DNA of 64,000 bases from an uncultured Lachnospiraceae bacterium. GTDB lineage: Bacteria > Bacillota > Clostridia > Lachnospirales > Lachnospiraceae. Location of the stretch: contig CADAOY010000004.1 of the NCBI GenBank assembly GCA_902789665.1, positions 372,001-436,000 of the forward strand, given 5' to 3'. The notes under the pieces were generated by a model that was not told the DNA's origin, did no database searches, and saw only the letters and a list, made by a program, of their open reading frames with translations. Shown here one piece after another: positions 9,187 through 18,153 of the stretch. A program made the position numbers and the translations under genes. Numbering within the stretch: the first letter of the stretch is position 1; every line of letters begins with the position of its first letter.

Positions 9187-9776
9187 TGGACAAAATCACC
9201 GCACGAAAAGAATATCTTGCACTCAGAAAATCTTTAAGTGTTGAATATAAGGATAAACAAAATGAGAAGATATGTGCCAGAATTCTGGAGTTTCTTAAAG
9301 ATAAAGAAATAGACGGAGTTTTGTCATATGCCTCATATAAAACGGAAGTTGATACCTGGAAAGTTAATGTGGAGATAATGAAGATGGGATATAAATTATA
9401 TCTCCCAAGAACCGGTTTTAAGGACATTCAGTTTTATGGTTTTGACAGAGTTAAAACAGAGGCTGCTTTAAAACAGAAACTTAGAAAGAACAAATATGGA
9501 ATTATGGACCCGATGCCCGATACCGTTCATAAGTTCAGACCAAAGGCCGGAAAGAATTATTTATGCCTTGTGCCCGGCGTGGCTTTTGACAAAGTTAAGC
9601 ACAGAATGGGATACGGGCGGGGATTTTACGACAGTTTTCTTTCTGAAATGGCGGAGAAGACAGGTATTATAAAAGTTGGAATATCATATGATATGTGTAT
9701 ATTCCCCGAAATTCCTTATGATGAACATGACGTTTTAATGGATTATGTTTTAACAGGAGATAATTTATATGAATAA
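9186..9776 (+). CDS. 5-formyltetrahydrofolate cyclo-ligase
   Basis: This enzyme converts 5-formyl-THF to 5,10-methenyl-THF with ATP, recycling a storage folate. The protein has 196 residues, the family norm. The N-terminal KEYLALRKSLS resembles the family's basic helix, and the nucleotide-binding signature MGYGRGFYD is at residues 141-149, preceded by VPGVAFD. Its start codon shares one base with the proB stop (TAATG) and its end overlaps proA by eight bases. The E. coli homologue is ygfA; I leave the symbol empty because naming differs between species. Confidence 0.93.
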   Translation: MDKITARKEYLALRKSLSVEYKDKQNEKICARILEFLKDKEIDGVLSYASYKTEVDTWKVNVEIMKMGYKLYLPRTGFKDIQFYGFDRVKTEAALKQKLRKNKYGIMDPMPDTVHKFRPKAGKNYLCLVPGVAFDKVKHRMGYGRGFYDSFLSEMAEKTGIIKVGISYDMCIFPEIPYDEHDVLMDYVLTGDNLYE

Positions 9777-11037
9777 AGACTGCGCTAATTATGAATATTT
9801 AAGTGATATAGGAAAGCGTTCCAAAAAGGCCAGCTATGTAATGGCCATGCTTGATACTGATACAAAGAATAAGGCTTTACTTAATGTGGCTAAGTGTATC
9901 AAGGAAGATCAGGAACTGATTCTTAAAGGTAATGAGACTGATTATGAAAATGCCGTTAAGAATAATATGTCTGATGGACTTAAGGACAGATTAAAACTTA
10001 CACCTGAAAGAATTGATGGCATAATTGAAGGCATAAGACAGGTAGCAAAGCTTGATGATCCGGTTGGCAGAGTACTTGAGGAAAGAGATTTATATAACGG
10101 TCTTCATATTTCCAAGGTTGCTGTTCCAATGGGCGTTGTTGGCATTATTTATGAATCAAGACCAAATGTAACACCGGATGCTTTTGCTCTTTGTTTTAAG
10201 TCAGGTAATGTAAGCATATTAAAGGGCGGCAAGGACTGTATTAATTCCAATATTGCCATTGTTAATGCAATTAAGAGAGGCCTCAGGGAAGCAGGAGTAA
10301 CCGAAGATGCCACATCTTTAATTGAGAAGACTGACAGACAGGTTACAACTGATTTCATGACCATGAATGAATATGTTAATGTTATTGTTCCAAGAGGCGG
10401 CGCCGGACTTATTAAGGCCGTTGTTGAAAACAGCAATATTCCGGTAATTGAAACAGGTACAGGTAACTGCCATATTTATGTGGATGAAAAGGCTGATATT
10501 GAAATGGCAGCAAATATTGTATTCAATGCAAAGACACAGAGAATCGGTGTATGTAATGCAGCTGAATCTTTAGTTGTTAATGAAAAAATAGCCGACAAGG
10601 CACTTCCTGCAATTTATGCAAAATTAAAAGAAAAGAATGTGGAATTAAGAGGCGATGATGCATCAAGAGCCATTCTTAAGGACATAAATGAGGCAACAGA
10701 GGAAGATTTCTATAAAGAATATCTTGATTATATTATGTCTGTAAAAGTGGTTAAAACCACGGATGAAGCAATTGATTTTATTAATGAACACAGTACAGGT
10801 CATTCAGAGGCCATTATAAGTGAGATCCCTGAGAATATTGATAAGTTCCTTAAGGGAGTTGACAGTGCCTGTGTTTATGCTAACTGCTCAACAAGATTTA
10901 CAGACGGATTCGAATTTGGACTTGGTGCTGAAATAGGCATATCAACACAGAAGTTACATGCCAGAGGACCTATGGGACTTAAGGAATTATGCTCCTATAA
11001 ATATACTATCAGGGGTAATGGACAGGTAAGAGGATAA
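9769..11037 (+). CDS. proA: Gamma-glutamyl phosphate reductase
   Basis: ProA reduces gamma-glutamyl phosphate with NADPH to glutamate semialdehyde, the second step of proline synthesis. The protein has 422 residues and an aldehyde dehydrogenase-like fold. Motifs include VAVPMGVVGIIYESRPNVTP-like sequence in the cofactor domain, IVPRGGAGLI, and the catalytic cysteine C262 in the QRIGVCNAAESLVV context. The C-terminal GLGAEIGISTQKLHARGPMG is highly typical. It starts inside the cyclo-ligase gene and is followed after four bases by miaB. Confidence 0.97.
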   Translation: MNKDCANYEYLSDIGKRSKKASYVMAMLDTDTKNKALLNVAKCIKEDQELILKGNETDYENAVKNNMSDGLKDRLKLTPERIDGIIEGIRQVAKLDDPVGRVLEERDLYNGLHISKVAVPMGVVGIIYESRPNVTPDAFALCFKSGNVSILKGGKDCINSNIAIVNAIKRGLREAGVTEDATSLIEKTDRQVTTDFMTMNEYVNVIVPRGGAGLIKAVVENSNIPVIETGTGNCHIYVDEKADIEMAANIVFNAKTQRIGVCNAAESLVVNEKIADKALPAIYAKLKEKNVELRGDDASRAILKDINEATEEDFYKEYLDYIMSVKVVKTTDEAIDFINEHSTGHSEAIISEIPENIDKFLKGVDSACVYANCSTRFTDGFEFGLGAEIGISTQKLHARGPMGLKELCSYKYTIRGNGQVRG

Positions 11038-11041
11038 GATT

Positions 11042-12466
11042 TTGAAATTTGAAACAAAGAATGATACTGCAGAAATTCAAAAACAGCTTGAATATATAGA
11101 GCGTGGAAAAGAAATATATAATAAGCAGAAGGCTCTTTTGGGAAGAGACTTAACCTGTAATGTAACCACCTTTGGTTGTCAGATGAATGCCAGGGACAGT
11201 GAGAAACTCTCGGGTATTCTTAGAGATATTGGATATGTGGAAACTGAATCTGAAGATGCTGATCTGGTTATCTATAATACATGTACAGTAAGGGATAATG
11301 CCAATCAGAAGGTATATGGCAAGCTTGGTGTATTAAACGGATATAAAAGACGTAATCCCGATATGAAGATAGCACTTTGCGGATGTATGATGCAGGAGAG
11401 AAGTGTTATTGATAAAATAGAGCATTCCTACAAGTTCGTGGATCTGATTTTTGGAACACATAATCTTTATAAGTTCCCGGAATTATATGTAAAAATGATG
11501 GAAGCATCTGATATGGTAGTGGAAGTAGTAAGCAGTACAGTTACCATAGCTGAGGCTCTTCCGGTTAATCGTAAATACAGCTATAAGTCAGGCGTTAATA
11601 TAATGTTTGGCTGCGATAATGTATGTACCTACTGCATCGTTCCTTATGTAAGGGGCAGGGAGAGAAGCAGGGATAAAGATGAAATTATCGAAGAGATTAA
11701 GTCTTTGGTAAAAGACGGCGTTAAAGAAGTAATGCTTCTTGGTCAGAATGTTAATTCATATGGCAAGAATCTTGAAGATAAAACAACTTTTGCTGAGCTT
11801 TTAAGGGAAGTTGAAAAGGTTGAAGGTCTTGAAAGAATCAGATTCATGACCTCTAATCCATATGATTTACCTGATGAATTAATCGAAGTAATCAGGGATT
11901 CCAAAAAGATATGCAGACATCTTCACCTTCCGCTTCAGTCAGGAAGTACTGAAGTATTAAAGAAGATGAACAGAAGACATACCAAGGAAGAATACTTAGA
12001 GCTTGTTGATAAAATAAAAAGAGAAATACCTGATATATCTTTGACAACAGATATTATTGTGGGCTTCCCGACTGAAACTCATAAAGATGTGGATGATACA
12101 ATTGATGTAATAAATAAAGTCGGATTTGACAATGCATTTACATTTATTTATTCTCCTCGTACCGGAACTCCTGCTGCAAGAATGCCAATGAGCATGACAG
12201 AAGAAGAGATTAAATATGAGTTTGACAGAGTTTTGAGTGCAGTTCAGGAGAATGCAAAGAAAAGAGCGGCAAGATTCAAAGGACAGACTCTGCCGGTTTT
12301 AGTTGAAGAGATTAATGAGAAAGATTCATCCTATGTGACAGGCAGATTATCAAGTAATATGCTGGTTCATTTTAAGGGTGACAGTTCTCTGATTGGAAAT
12401 ATAGTCGACGTTAGATTAGATGAATGCAGGGGCTTTTATTACTACGGAGAGATGGTAGAAAGATGA
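11042..12466 (+). CDS. miaB: tRNA-2-methylthio-N6-dimethylallyladenosine synthase MiaB (TTG start)
   Basis: MiaB is a radical SAM methylthiotransferase that adds the 2-methylthio group to i6A37 in tRNA. The 474-residue protein has an N-terminal UPF0004 domain with the cluster cysteine C46 in TFGCQMNARDS, the radical SAM motif C191-x3-C195-x2-C198 in GCDNVCTYCIVPYVRGRERS, and a C-terminal TRAM domain. The start is TTG at 11042, supported by an AGAGGA ribosome site about 8 bases upstream and by no better ATG. miaA, which makes its i6A substrate, is three genes downstream in the same run. Confidence 0.96.
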   Translation: MKFETKNDTAEIQKQLEYIERGKEIYNKQKALLGRDLTCNVTTFGCQMNARDSEKLSGILRDIGYVETESEDADLVIYNTCTVRDNANQKVYGKLGVLNGYKRRNPDMKIALCGCMMQERSVIDKIEHSYKFVDLIFGTHNLYKFPELYVKMMEASDMVVEVVSSTVTIAEALPVNRKYSYKSGVNIMFGCDNVCTYCIVPYVRGRERSRDKDEIIEEIKSLVKDGVKEVMLLGQNVNSYGKNLEDKTTFAELLREVEKVEGLERIRFMTSNPYDLPDELIEVIRDSKKICRHLHLPLQSGSTEVLKKMNRRHTKEEYLELVDKIKREIPDISLTTDIIVGFPTETHKDVDDTIDVINKVGFDNAFTFIYSPRTGTPAARMPMSMTEEEIKYEFDRVLSAVQENAKKRAARFKGQTLPVLVEEINEKDSSYVTGRLSSNMLVHFKGDSSLIGNIVDVRLDECRGFYYYGEMVER

Positions 12467-15114
12467 CAGTAACTAAAGATACACCTAATTTATCGCCAAT
12501 GATGCAAAAATACCTTGAGACTAAGGAAGAGTATGAAGACGCGATACTTTTTTACAGGCTCGGGGATTTTTATGAAATGTTTTTGGATGATGCTTTGACG
12601 GCATCAAGGGTATTGGAGATTACCCTTACCGGAAAGAACTGCGGACTTCCTGAGAAAGTTCCAATGTGCGGCGTTCCTTTTCACAGCGCGGCATCCTATA
12701 TTAATAAATTAGTTGAAAATGGATACAAGGTAGCTATCTGCGAGCAGGTTGAAGATCCGAAGCTTGCCAAAGGCCTGGTTAAAAGAGAGGTCGTAAGAAT
12801 AGTTACTCCGGGTACCAATATTGATCCGGTTTCCTTAAAGGAAGATGAGAATAATTATCTCATGAGCATATGCTTTATTTCGGGTAATATTGGAATATCC
12901 ATATGTGACGTATCTACCGGCGATTATTATCTTTGTGAAGTTGAGGACATATCCAAACTTTATGATGAGATAAATAAATATATGCCTTCTGAGATTGTCT
13001 GCAATTCCATGCTTAAATTAAGTGGAATTGACATTGATGATATTAAAGACAGACTTGGTATTGTTTATAATGAACTGCCGGATAAGTATTTTGAAAAAAG
13101 CAATGCTGAAAGCATCCTTTTAAAGCATTTTAAAATCAGTTCTTTAATTGGTCTTGGTATAGATGAGTTTACTGAAGGAATCTGCGCATCAGGCGCGCTC
13201 CTTAGATATCTTTATGATACACAGAAGATATCGCTTGATCATATAACTCATCTGCTTCCTTATTCCAATGGCAAATATATGATTCTGGATTTCTCAACAA
13301 GAAGGAATCTGGAACTTACACTTACACTTAGAGAGAAGCAGAAAAAAGGTTCTCTTTTTGGTGTGCTTGACAGAACCAAGACTGCCATGGGTGCGAGATT
13401 CCTTCGTAGTTCCATAGAACAGCCGCTTCTTAAAAAAGAAGATATTGATTTAAGACTTGATTCCATTACATCTTTTAATGAGAATATCATGGAAAGAGAT
13501 GAGATTAGAGAATATCTTCAGGGTGTATATGATCTTGAAAGACTTATGGCGAAGGTAAGTTACGGCTCTGTTAATCCTAGAGACATGATTGCACTTAAGA
13601 ATTCGCTGGAACTTATTCCTCATATCAAGGATGACTTAAATGAGTTTCCGGCTGCGCTTCTTAACGATATTAATTCACAGATTGACGGATTAGAAGATAT
13701 ATATAACCTTTTAGACAATGCTTTTATAATGGAGCCTCCTTTATCATCCAAAGAAGGTGGTTTTGTCAAAGAAGGTTATTCATCTGACATTGATTATTTA
13801 AGAGGAATCAAACAAAACAGTAAGGAACTGCTTTCTGAGATTGAATCAGAAGAAAGAGAAAATACGGGAATAAAGAACTTAAGAATTAAGTTTAATAAAG
13901 TATTTGGTTACTGCATCGAGGTTACCAATTCATTCAAGGAACAGGTGCCGGCATATTATATCAGAAGACAGACACTGACAAACTGCGAAAGATATACAAT
14001 CCCTAAGTTAAAGGAACTTGAGGACAATATTTTAAACGCGGAAGATAAATTATATTCCCTTGAATATGATGTCTTTGTGGATGTACGTTCATTTATTATG
14101 GACAGAGTGGACAGAATACAGCATACAGCCAAGGCACTGGCTTATCTTGATATGCTTTTGTCTTTTGCATATGTATCAGAGAAGAATAATTATATTAAGC
14201 CTTCGATTGAAGAAGATGGAATAATCAATATAAAGGGTGGAAGACATCCGGTAGTTGAAAAGATGATAAGGGATGATTCCTTTATTAACAATGATACATT
14301 CCTTAATAATGATGAGCATCAGATATCAATCATTACAGGTCCTAATATGTCAGGTAAATCCACTTATATGAGACAGACTGCATTAATTGTGCTGATGGCT
14401 CAGATAGGCTGCTATGTGCCTGCAAACAGCGCTCACATAGGACTTGTGGACAGAATCTTCACCAGAGTTGGTGCATCGGATGACCTTGCAAGCGGACAGA
14501 GTACCTTTATGGTGGAAATGAATGAGGTTTCAAATATCCTTAAAAATGCCACAAAGGACAGCCTTCTTATTCTTGATGAGATAGGCCGCGGAACTTCGAC
14601 TTTTGACGGCCTTAGTATTGCATGGGCTGTTGTGGAATATATAAGTAAGAGCGTGGGAGCCAAAACACTTTTTGCAACCCATTATCATGAACTTACGTCA
14701 ATTTCCGAGAATATGAAAAATGTGAAGAATTACTGCGTGGCAGTCAAGGAATCCGGAGATGATGTGGTATTCCTTCGTAAAATCATCGAAGGGCCTGCTG
14801 ATAAGAGCTACGGTATCTATGTTGCCTCTCTTGCGGGCGTGCCGGAGAGCGTAATTACAAGGGCCAAGGAAATTGCAAAGAGCCTGTCTTCTTATGATGT
14901 GGCTGAGAAAGTGCTGCTTGACGATGAAGGCATTCTTTCTGCGAACCTTAAGAACCTTATGCCGATTGAAGACAAGAATATGACCCAGATGTCAATTTAT
15001 TCCATGATTAACAATGATGAAATTATTGATACACTAAAAGATCTTAACGTGGATTCACTGACTCCTGTTGAGGCCTTAAATATACTTAATGATTTAAAAA
15101 AGAAATTAATTTGA
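12463..15114 (+). CDS. mutS: DNA mismatch repair protein MutS
   Basis: MutS recognises base mismatches and small loops and recruits MutL. I place the start at ATG 12463, where it overlaps the miaB stop (ATGA) and has GGAGAG upstream; an ATG at 12424 in the same frame lies inside miaB and would add a non-conserved leader. The 883-residue protein begins LSPMMQKYLETKEEYEDAIL and has the mismatch-reading RLGDFYEMF (Phe-x-Glu). The ATPase has GPNMSGKST (Walker A, residues 626-634), LILDEIGRGTST and the conserved FATHYHEL. The length fits full MutS. Confidence 0.97.
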   Translation: MTVTKDTPNLSPMMQKYLETKEEYEDAILFYRLGDFYEMFLDDALTASRVLEITLTGKNCGLPEKVPMCGVPFHSAASYINKLVENGYKVAICEQVEDPKLAKGLVKREVVRIVTPGTNIDPVSLKEDENNYLMSICFISGNIGISICDVSTGDYYLCEVEDISKLYDEINKYMPSEIVCNSMLKLSGIDIDDIKDRLGIVYNELPDKYFEKSNAESILLKHFKISSLIGLGIDEFTEGICASGALLRYLYDTQKISLDHITHLLPYSNGKYMILDFSTRRNLELTLTLREKQKKGSLFGVLDRTKTAMGARFLRSSIEQPLLKKEDIDLRLDSITSFNENIMERDEIREYLQGVYDLERLMAKVSYGSVNPRDMIALKNSLELIPHIKDDLNEFPAALLNDINSQIDGLEDIYNLLDNAFIMEPPLSSKEGGFVKEGYSSDIDYLRGIKQNSKELLSEIESEERENTGIKNLRIKFNKVFGYCIEVTNSFKEQVPAYYIRRQTLTNCERYTIPKLKELEDNILNAEDKLYSLEYDVFVDVRSFIMDRVDRIQHTAKALAYLDMLLSFAYVSEKNNYIKPSIEEDGIINIKGGRHPVVEKMIRDDSFINNDTFLNNDEHQISIITGPNMSGKSTYMRQTALIVLMAQIGCYVPANSAHIGLVDRIFTRVGASDDLASGQSTFMVEMNEVSNILKNATKDSLLILDEIGRGTSTFDGLSIAWAVVEYISKSVGAKTLFATHYHELTSISENMKNVKNYCVAVKESGDDVVFLRKIIEGPADKSYGIYVASLAGVPESVITRAKEIAKSLSSYDVAEKVLLDDEGILSANLKNLMPIEDKNMTQMSIYSMINNDEIIDTLKDLNVDSLTPVEALNILNDLKKKLI

Positions 15115-15120
15115 TTAACT

Positions 15121-15156
15121 ATGCCGATTTACCACTAAATCGGCATGTTGTTTTGT
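15121..15156 (+). terminator. Perfect 11-bp hairpin between mutS and mutL
   Basis: Positions 15121-15131 and 15136-15146 are exact inverted copies with a four-base CCAC loop, followed by a broken T-rich stretch (GTTGTTTTG). It resembles an intrinsic terminator or attenuator with a weak U-tract. It ends about 10 bases before the mutL ribosome site (TAGGAG), so partial termination could lower mutL and miaA relative to mutS. Confidence 0.6.
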
Positions 15157-15166
15157 AGGAGAATAT

Positions 15167-17122
15167 ATGATAAGAGTACTTGATGACTTAACAATTGACA
15201 AAATCGCCGCCGGTGAAGTTATTGAAAAACCCCTTAATGTAGTTAAAGAACTTGTAGAAAATTCAATTGATGCAGGTTCCACAAATATAAGCGTAGAAAT
15301 TAAAAATGGCGGAATTGATTATATCAGAGTAACAGATAATGGCTGCGGCATTGAATATTCAGATATTAAACTTGCATTTCAAAGACATGCTACAAGTAAG
15401 ATAGTTTCATCTGAAGATCTTAACTACTTACATACACTTGGATTCAGGGGTGAAGCTTTGGCAAGTATATGCTCGGTATCAAGACTTACAATGGTAACAA
15501 AAACGGTTAATGAATTATCAGGAATTAAGGCATATACAGAAGGGGGCGAGGATTTTGGCATAGAGGAAGTTGGAGCGCCGGATGGAACCACGTTAATTGT
15601 GGAAGATTTATTCTACAATGTGCCGGCAAGAAAGAAATTCCTTAAAGCTCCTTCGACAGAAGGCTCATATATCTTTGAACTTATGCAGGAACTTGCCCTG
15701 TCAAGACCAGATATTGCATTTAAGATGATAATTAACGGAAGCGTTAAGTTTTCAACCACGGGAAATGGCAGGCTTAAGGATGTAATTTATAATATTTACG
15801 GTCAGGAAGTTACTGATAATCTTATAAATGTGGAATGTAATGAACTTGGATATGAGATAAAGGGATATCTTGGAAAGCCTTATATTTCCAAGGGTTCAAG
15901 AAGTTATGAGAATTATTTTGTTAATAACAGATATGTTAAATGTAATGCGCTGCAAAAAGGTCTCGAAGAGGGCTATAACAAATATTTAATGCAGCACAGA
16001 TTTCCGTTTTGCGTGCTTCATCTTTCAGTAGACAGCGCAAACGTGGATGTAAATATTCATCCAAGCAAGATGATGCTTAGAGTTGCCAATGAAGAGGCAC
16101 TTGCCAATCTTGTAATGAAGATGGTGGAAGAAGCACTGACAAGGCAGGATTATATAACTGACGTTCCGGTTGGAGATGAAACAAATGACAAATTAGAAGC
16201 GATTCGTACGCCTGAGCCTTTCGAAGTAAACAGGCTTCAAAAAGAAAAAGAAGTGATAAGTCAGGATATTGATATTACTTTCGAGGATGAAGAAGAGTCA
16301 GTAAAGGAAGATAGTGAAGAGGCGGATATTTTTGCAAAGGCTAATGAAAGATTCTCAGAGTCCAAGGTTTTATATGATGCGATAAATCCTAAAAATGAGG
16401 CGGATGATAAGACTTTGGCTCACGAGGAATTATATAAGCCTAAAGAGGTTGCGCCGCCTGATAATAAACCAAAAGATGTAATCGTTGATAAAGTAAAACA
16501 GATGACTGTTTTTGATGATGAGAGATTCCTAAATAAAGATAATTTCAAGGATTATGAGATCATCGGACAGGTCTTCGGAACGTACTGGATTATTGCCTTT
16601 AAGGACAAGATGTATCTTATGGACCAGCATGCGGCTCATGAGAAGGTTAAATATGAGCAGTTTATCAAGAAAATCAGAAATGATGAAGTAATGACGCAGA
16701 TGCTTAATCCGGGAATTGTTATGAGTCTTACTCCGTCAAAGTATGAGATATGCATGAACAATATGGATATCTTTAATAAACTGGGATTCGAGGTTGATAC
16801 ATTCGGCGACCTGGATATTAAGCTTAACGGAATTCCGGCGGTTTTATATGGCAATGACCCTAAACTTTTATTTGAGGAAATTTTAAGTGATTTGGAAAGT
16901 CTTGGTTATGTAAAAGATTCGAGGCTTCTTGAAGAAAAAGTCGCAACTATGGGTTGTAAGGCTGCCATAAAAGGTAATACAATAATACCAAGGGCTGAAG
17001 TGGAAGCACTTTTCAGGGAATTATTCACCCTTGATAATCCATACTTCTGTCCACATGGCAGACCAACATTAATTGCCATGACCAAAGCAGAAATAGATAA
17101 GAAATTTAAGAGAATTGTTTAA
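15167..17122 (+). CDS. mutL: DNA mismatch repair endonuclease MutL
   Basis: MutL couples mismatch recognition by MutS to strand incision. The 651-residue protein has the GHKL ATPase motifs IAAGEVIEKPLNVVKELVEN, DNGCGI and LGFRGEALASI at the N-terminus and an acidic, poorly conserved linker at about residues 340-450. The C-terminal endonuclease carries DQHAAHEKVKYEQF (D486-F499) and FCPHGRPT (C628). The intact DQHA(x)2E(x)4E motif means it nicks DNA itself, as expected where MutH is absent. miaA begins on the base after the stop codon. Confidence 0.97.
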   Translation: MIRVLDDLTIDKIAAGEVIEKPLNVVKELVENSIDAGSTNISVEIKNGGIDYIRVTDNGCGIEYSDIKLAFQRHATSKIVSSEDLNYLHTLGFRGEALASICSVSRLTMVTKTVNELSGIKAYTEGGEDFGIEEVGAPDGTTLIVEDLFYNVPARKKFLKAPSTEGSYIFELMQELALSRPDIAFKMIINGSVKFSTTGNGRLKDVIYNIYGQEVTDNLINVECNELGYEIKGYLGKPYISKGSRSYENYFVNNRYVKCNALQKGLEEGYNKYLMQHRFPFCVLHLSVDSANVDVNIHPSKMMLRVANEEALANLVMKMVEEALTRQDYITDVPVGDETNDKLEAIRTPEPFEVNRLQKEKEVISQDIDITFEDEEESVKEDSEEADIFAKANERFSESKVLYDAINPKNEADDKTLAHEELYKPKEVAPPDNKPKDVIVDKVKQMTVFDDERFLNKDNFKDYEIIGQVFGTYWIIAFKDKMYLMDQHAAHEKVKYEQFIKKIRNDEVMTQMLNPGIVMSLTPSKYEICMNNMDIFNKLGFEVDTFGDLDIKLNGIPAVLYGNDPKLLFEEILSDLESLGYVKDSRLLEEKVATMGCKAAIKGNTIIPRAEVEALFRELFTLDNPYFCPHGRPTLIAMTKAEIDKKFKRIV

Positions 17123-18046
17123 ATGAAAGATATTGTAATAATTGCAGGGCCAACTGCGGTTGGAAAGACAGACCTTTCCATCTTCCTTGCCAAGCAGATT
17201 GATGGCGAGATTATTTCGGCTGATTCCATGCAGGTTTACAAAGGCATGGACATAGGCACGGGCAAAATTACCGCCGGAGAGATGATGGGGGTTAAGCACC
17301 ATCTGATTGATATACTGGATCCGGGCGAGGATTTTAACATAGCGATGTTTGTGAAGCTTGCCAAGGAAGCAATCGCTGACATAAGGTCAAGAGGAAAGAT
17401 GCCGATTATAGTTGGCGGAACGGGATTCTATATTCAGGCACTCCTTAAGGACGTTGAATTTGAAGATGAAGAAGATTCGTCATACAGGGAAATGCTTTAT
17501 AAAGAACTTGAAGATAAGGGTGCTGAGTATGTCCATGATTTATTAAAGGACATTGATGAAGTAAGCTTTAATGAAATTCCGGTGAATAATTCAAAAAGAG
17601 TTATCAGGGCTCTTGAATATTATCATTTTCATAATGAGCCAATAAGTGCTCATAATGAGAGACTTAAGAATACTGATTATGCTTATAATGAGGCTCTGTT
17701 TTGCATAACAAATGACAGGCAGACAATATATGATAATATTGATAAAAGAGTCGATAAAATGATATCTTTAGGGCTCCTTTCAGAGGTTAAGGCCCTGCTA
17801 GATAAGGGGCTAACAGAAGATAATGTGTCCATGAAAGGTTTGGGATATAAAGAGTTTATTCCTTATTTCAAGGGTGAATGTACTTTGGATGAAGCCATAT
17901 ATGTGCTTAAAAGAGATACAAGACATTTTGCCAAAAGACAGCTTACATGGTTTAGAAAAGAAAAAAATGTCATATATATAGATAAGTCGAAGTTTGGCGG
18001 GACTGATGAGATATTAAAGTATATGACAGAAATTATTAATGAGTAA
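17123..18046 (+). CDS. miaA: tRNA dimethylallyltransferase MiaA
   Basis: MiaA transfers a dimethylallyl group to A37 of tRNAs reading UNN codons, making the i6A that MiaB then methylthiolates. The 307-residue protein has the P-loop GPTAVGKT (residues 9-16), the tRNA-contacting ISADSMQVYKGMDIGTGK, HHLIDI and VGGTGFYIQALL motifs and the C-terminal RDTRHFAKRQLTWFR. It starts directly after the mutL stop, so the two are coupled. No convincing terminator follows within the next 100 bases. Confidence 0.97.
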   Translation: MKDIVIIAGPTAVGKTDLSIFLAKQIDGEIISADSMQVYKGMDIGTGKITAGEMMGVKHHLIDILDPGEDFNIAMFVKLAKEAIADIRSRGKMPIIVGGTGFYIQALLKDVEFEDEEDSSYREMLYKELEDKGAEYVHDLLKDIDEVSFNEIPVNNSKRVIRALEYYHFHNEPISAHNERLKNTDYAYNEALFCITNDRQTIYDNIDKRVDKMISLGLLSEVKALLDKGLTEDNVSMKGLGYKEFIPYFKGECTLDEAIYVLKRDTRHFAKRQLTWFRKEKNVIYIDKSKFGGTDEILKYMTEIINE

Positions 18047-18153
18047 ATATAGAGGTTTGTTGCACTTTTGTATACATTAGATGCATAAAATGGGGTATAG
18101 ATGTTAAAAATAATGTTATTTCCTGAATTTAAGGGGAATTAAGGAGGTCTTTT

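Noticed and set aside
12424-12462. Upstream ATG at 12424 as the mutS start
   Set aside because: It lies inside miaB, adds a leader unlike MutS, and the ATG at 12463 has both an ATGA overlap and a ribosome site.
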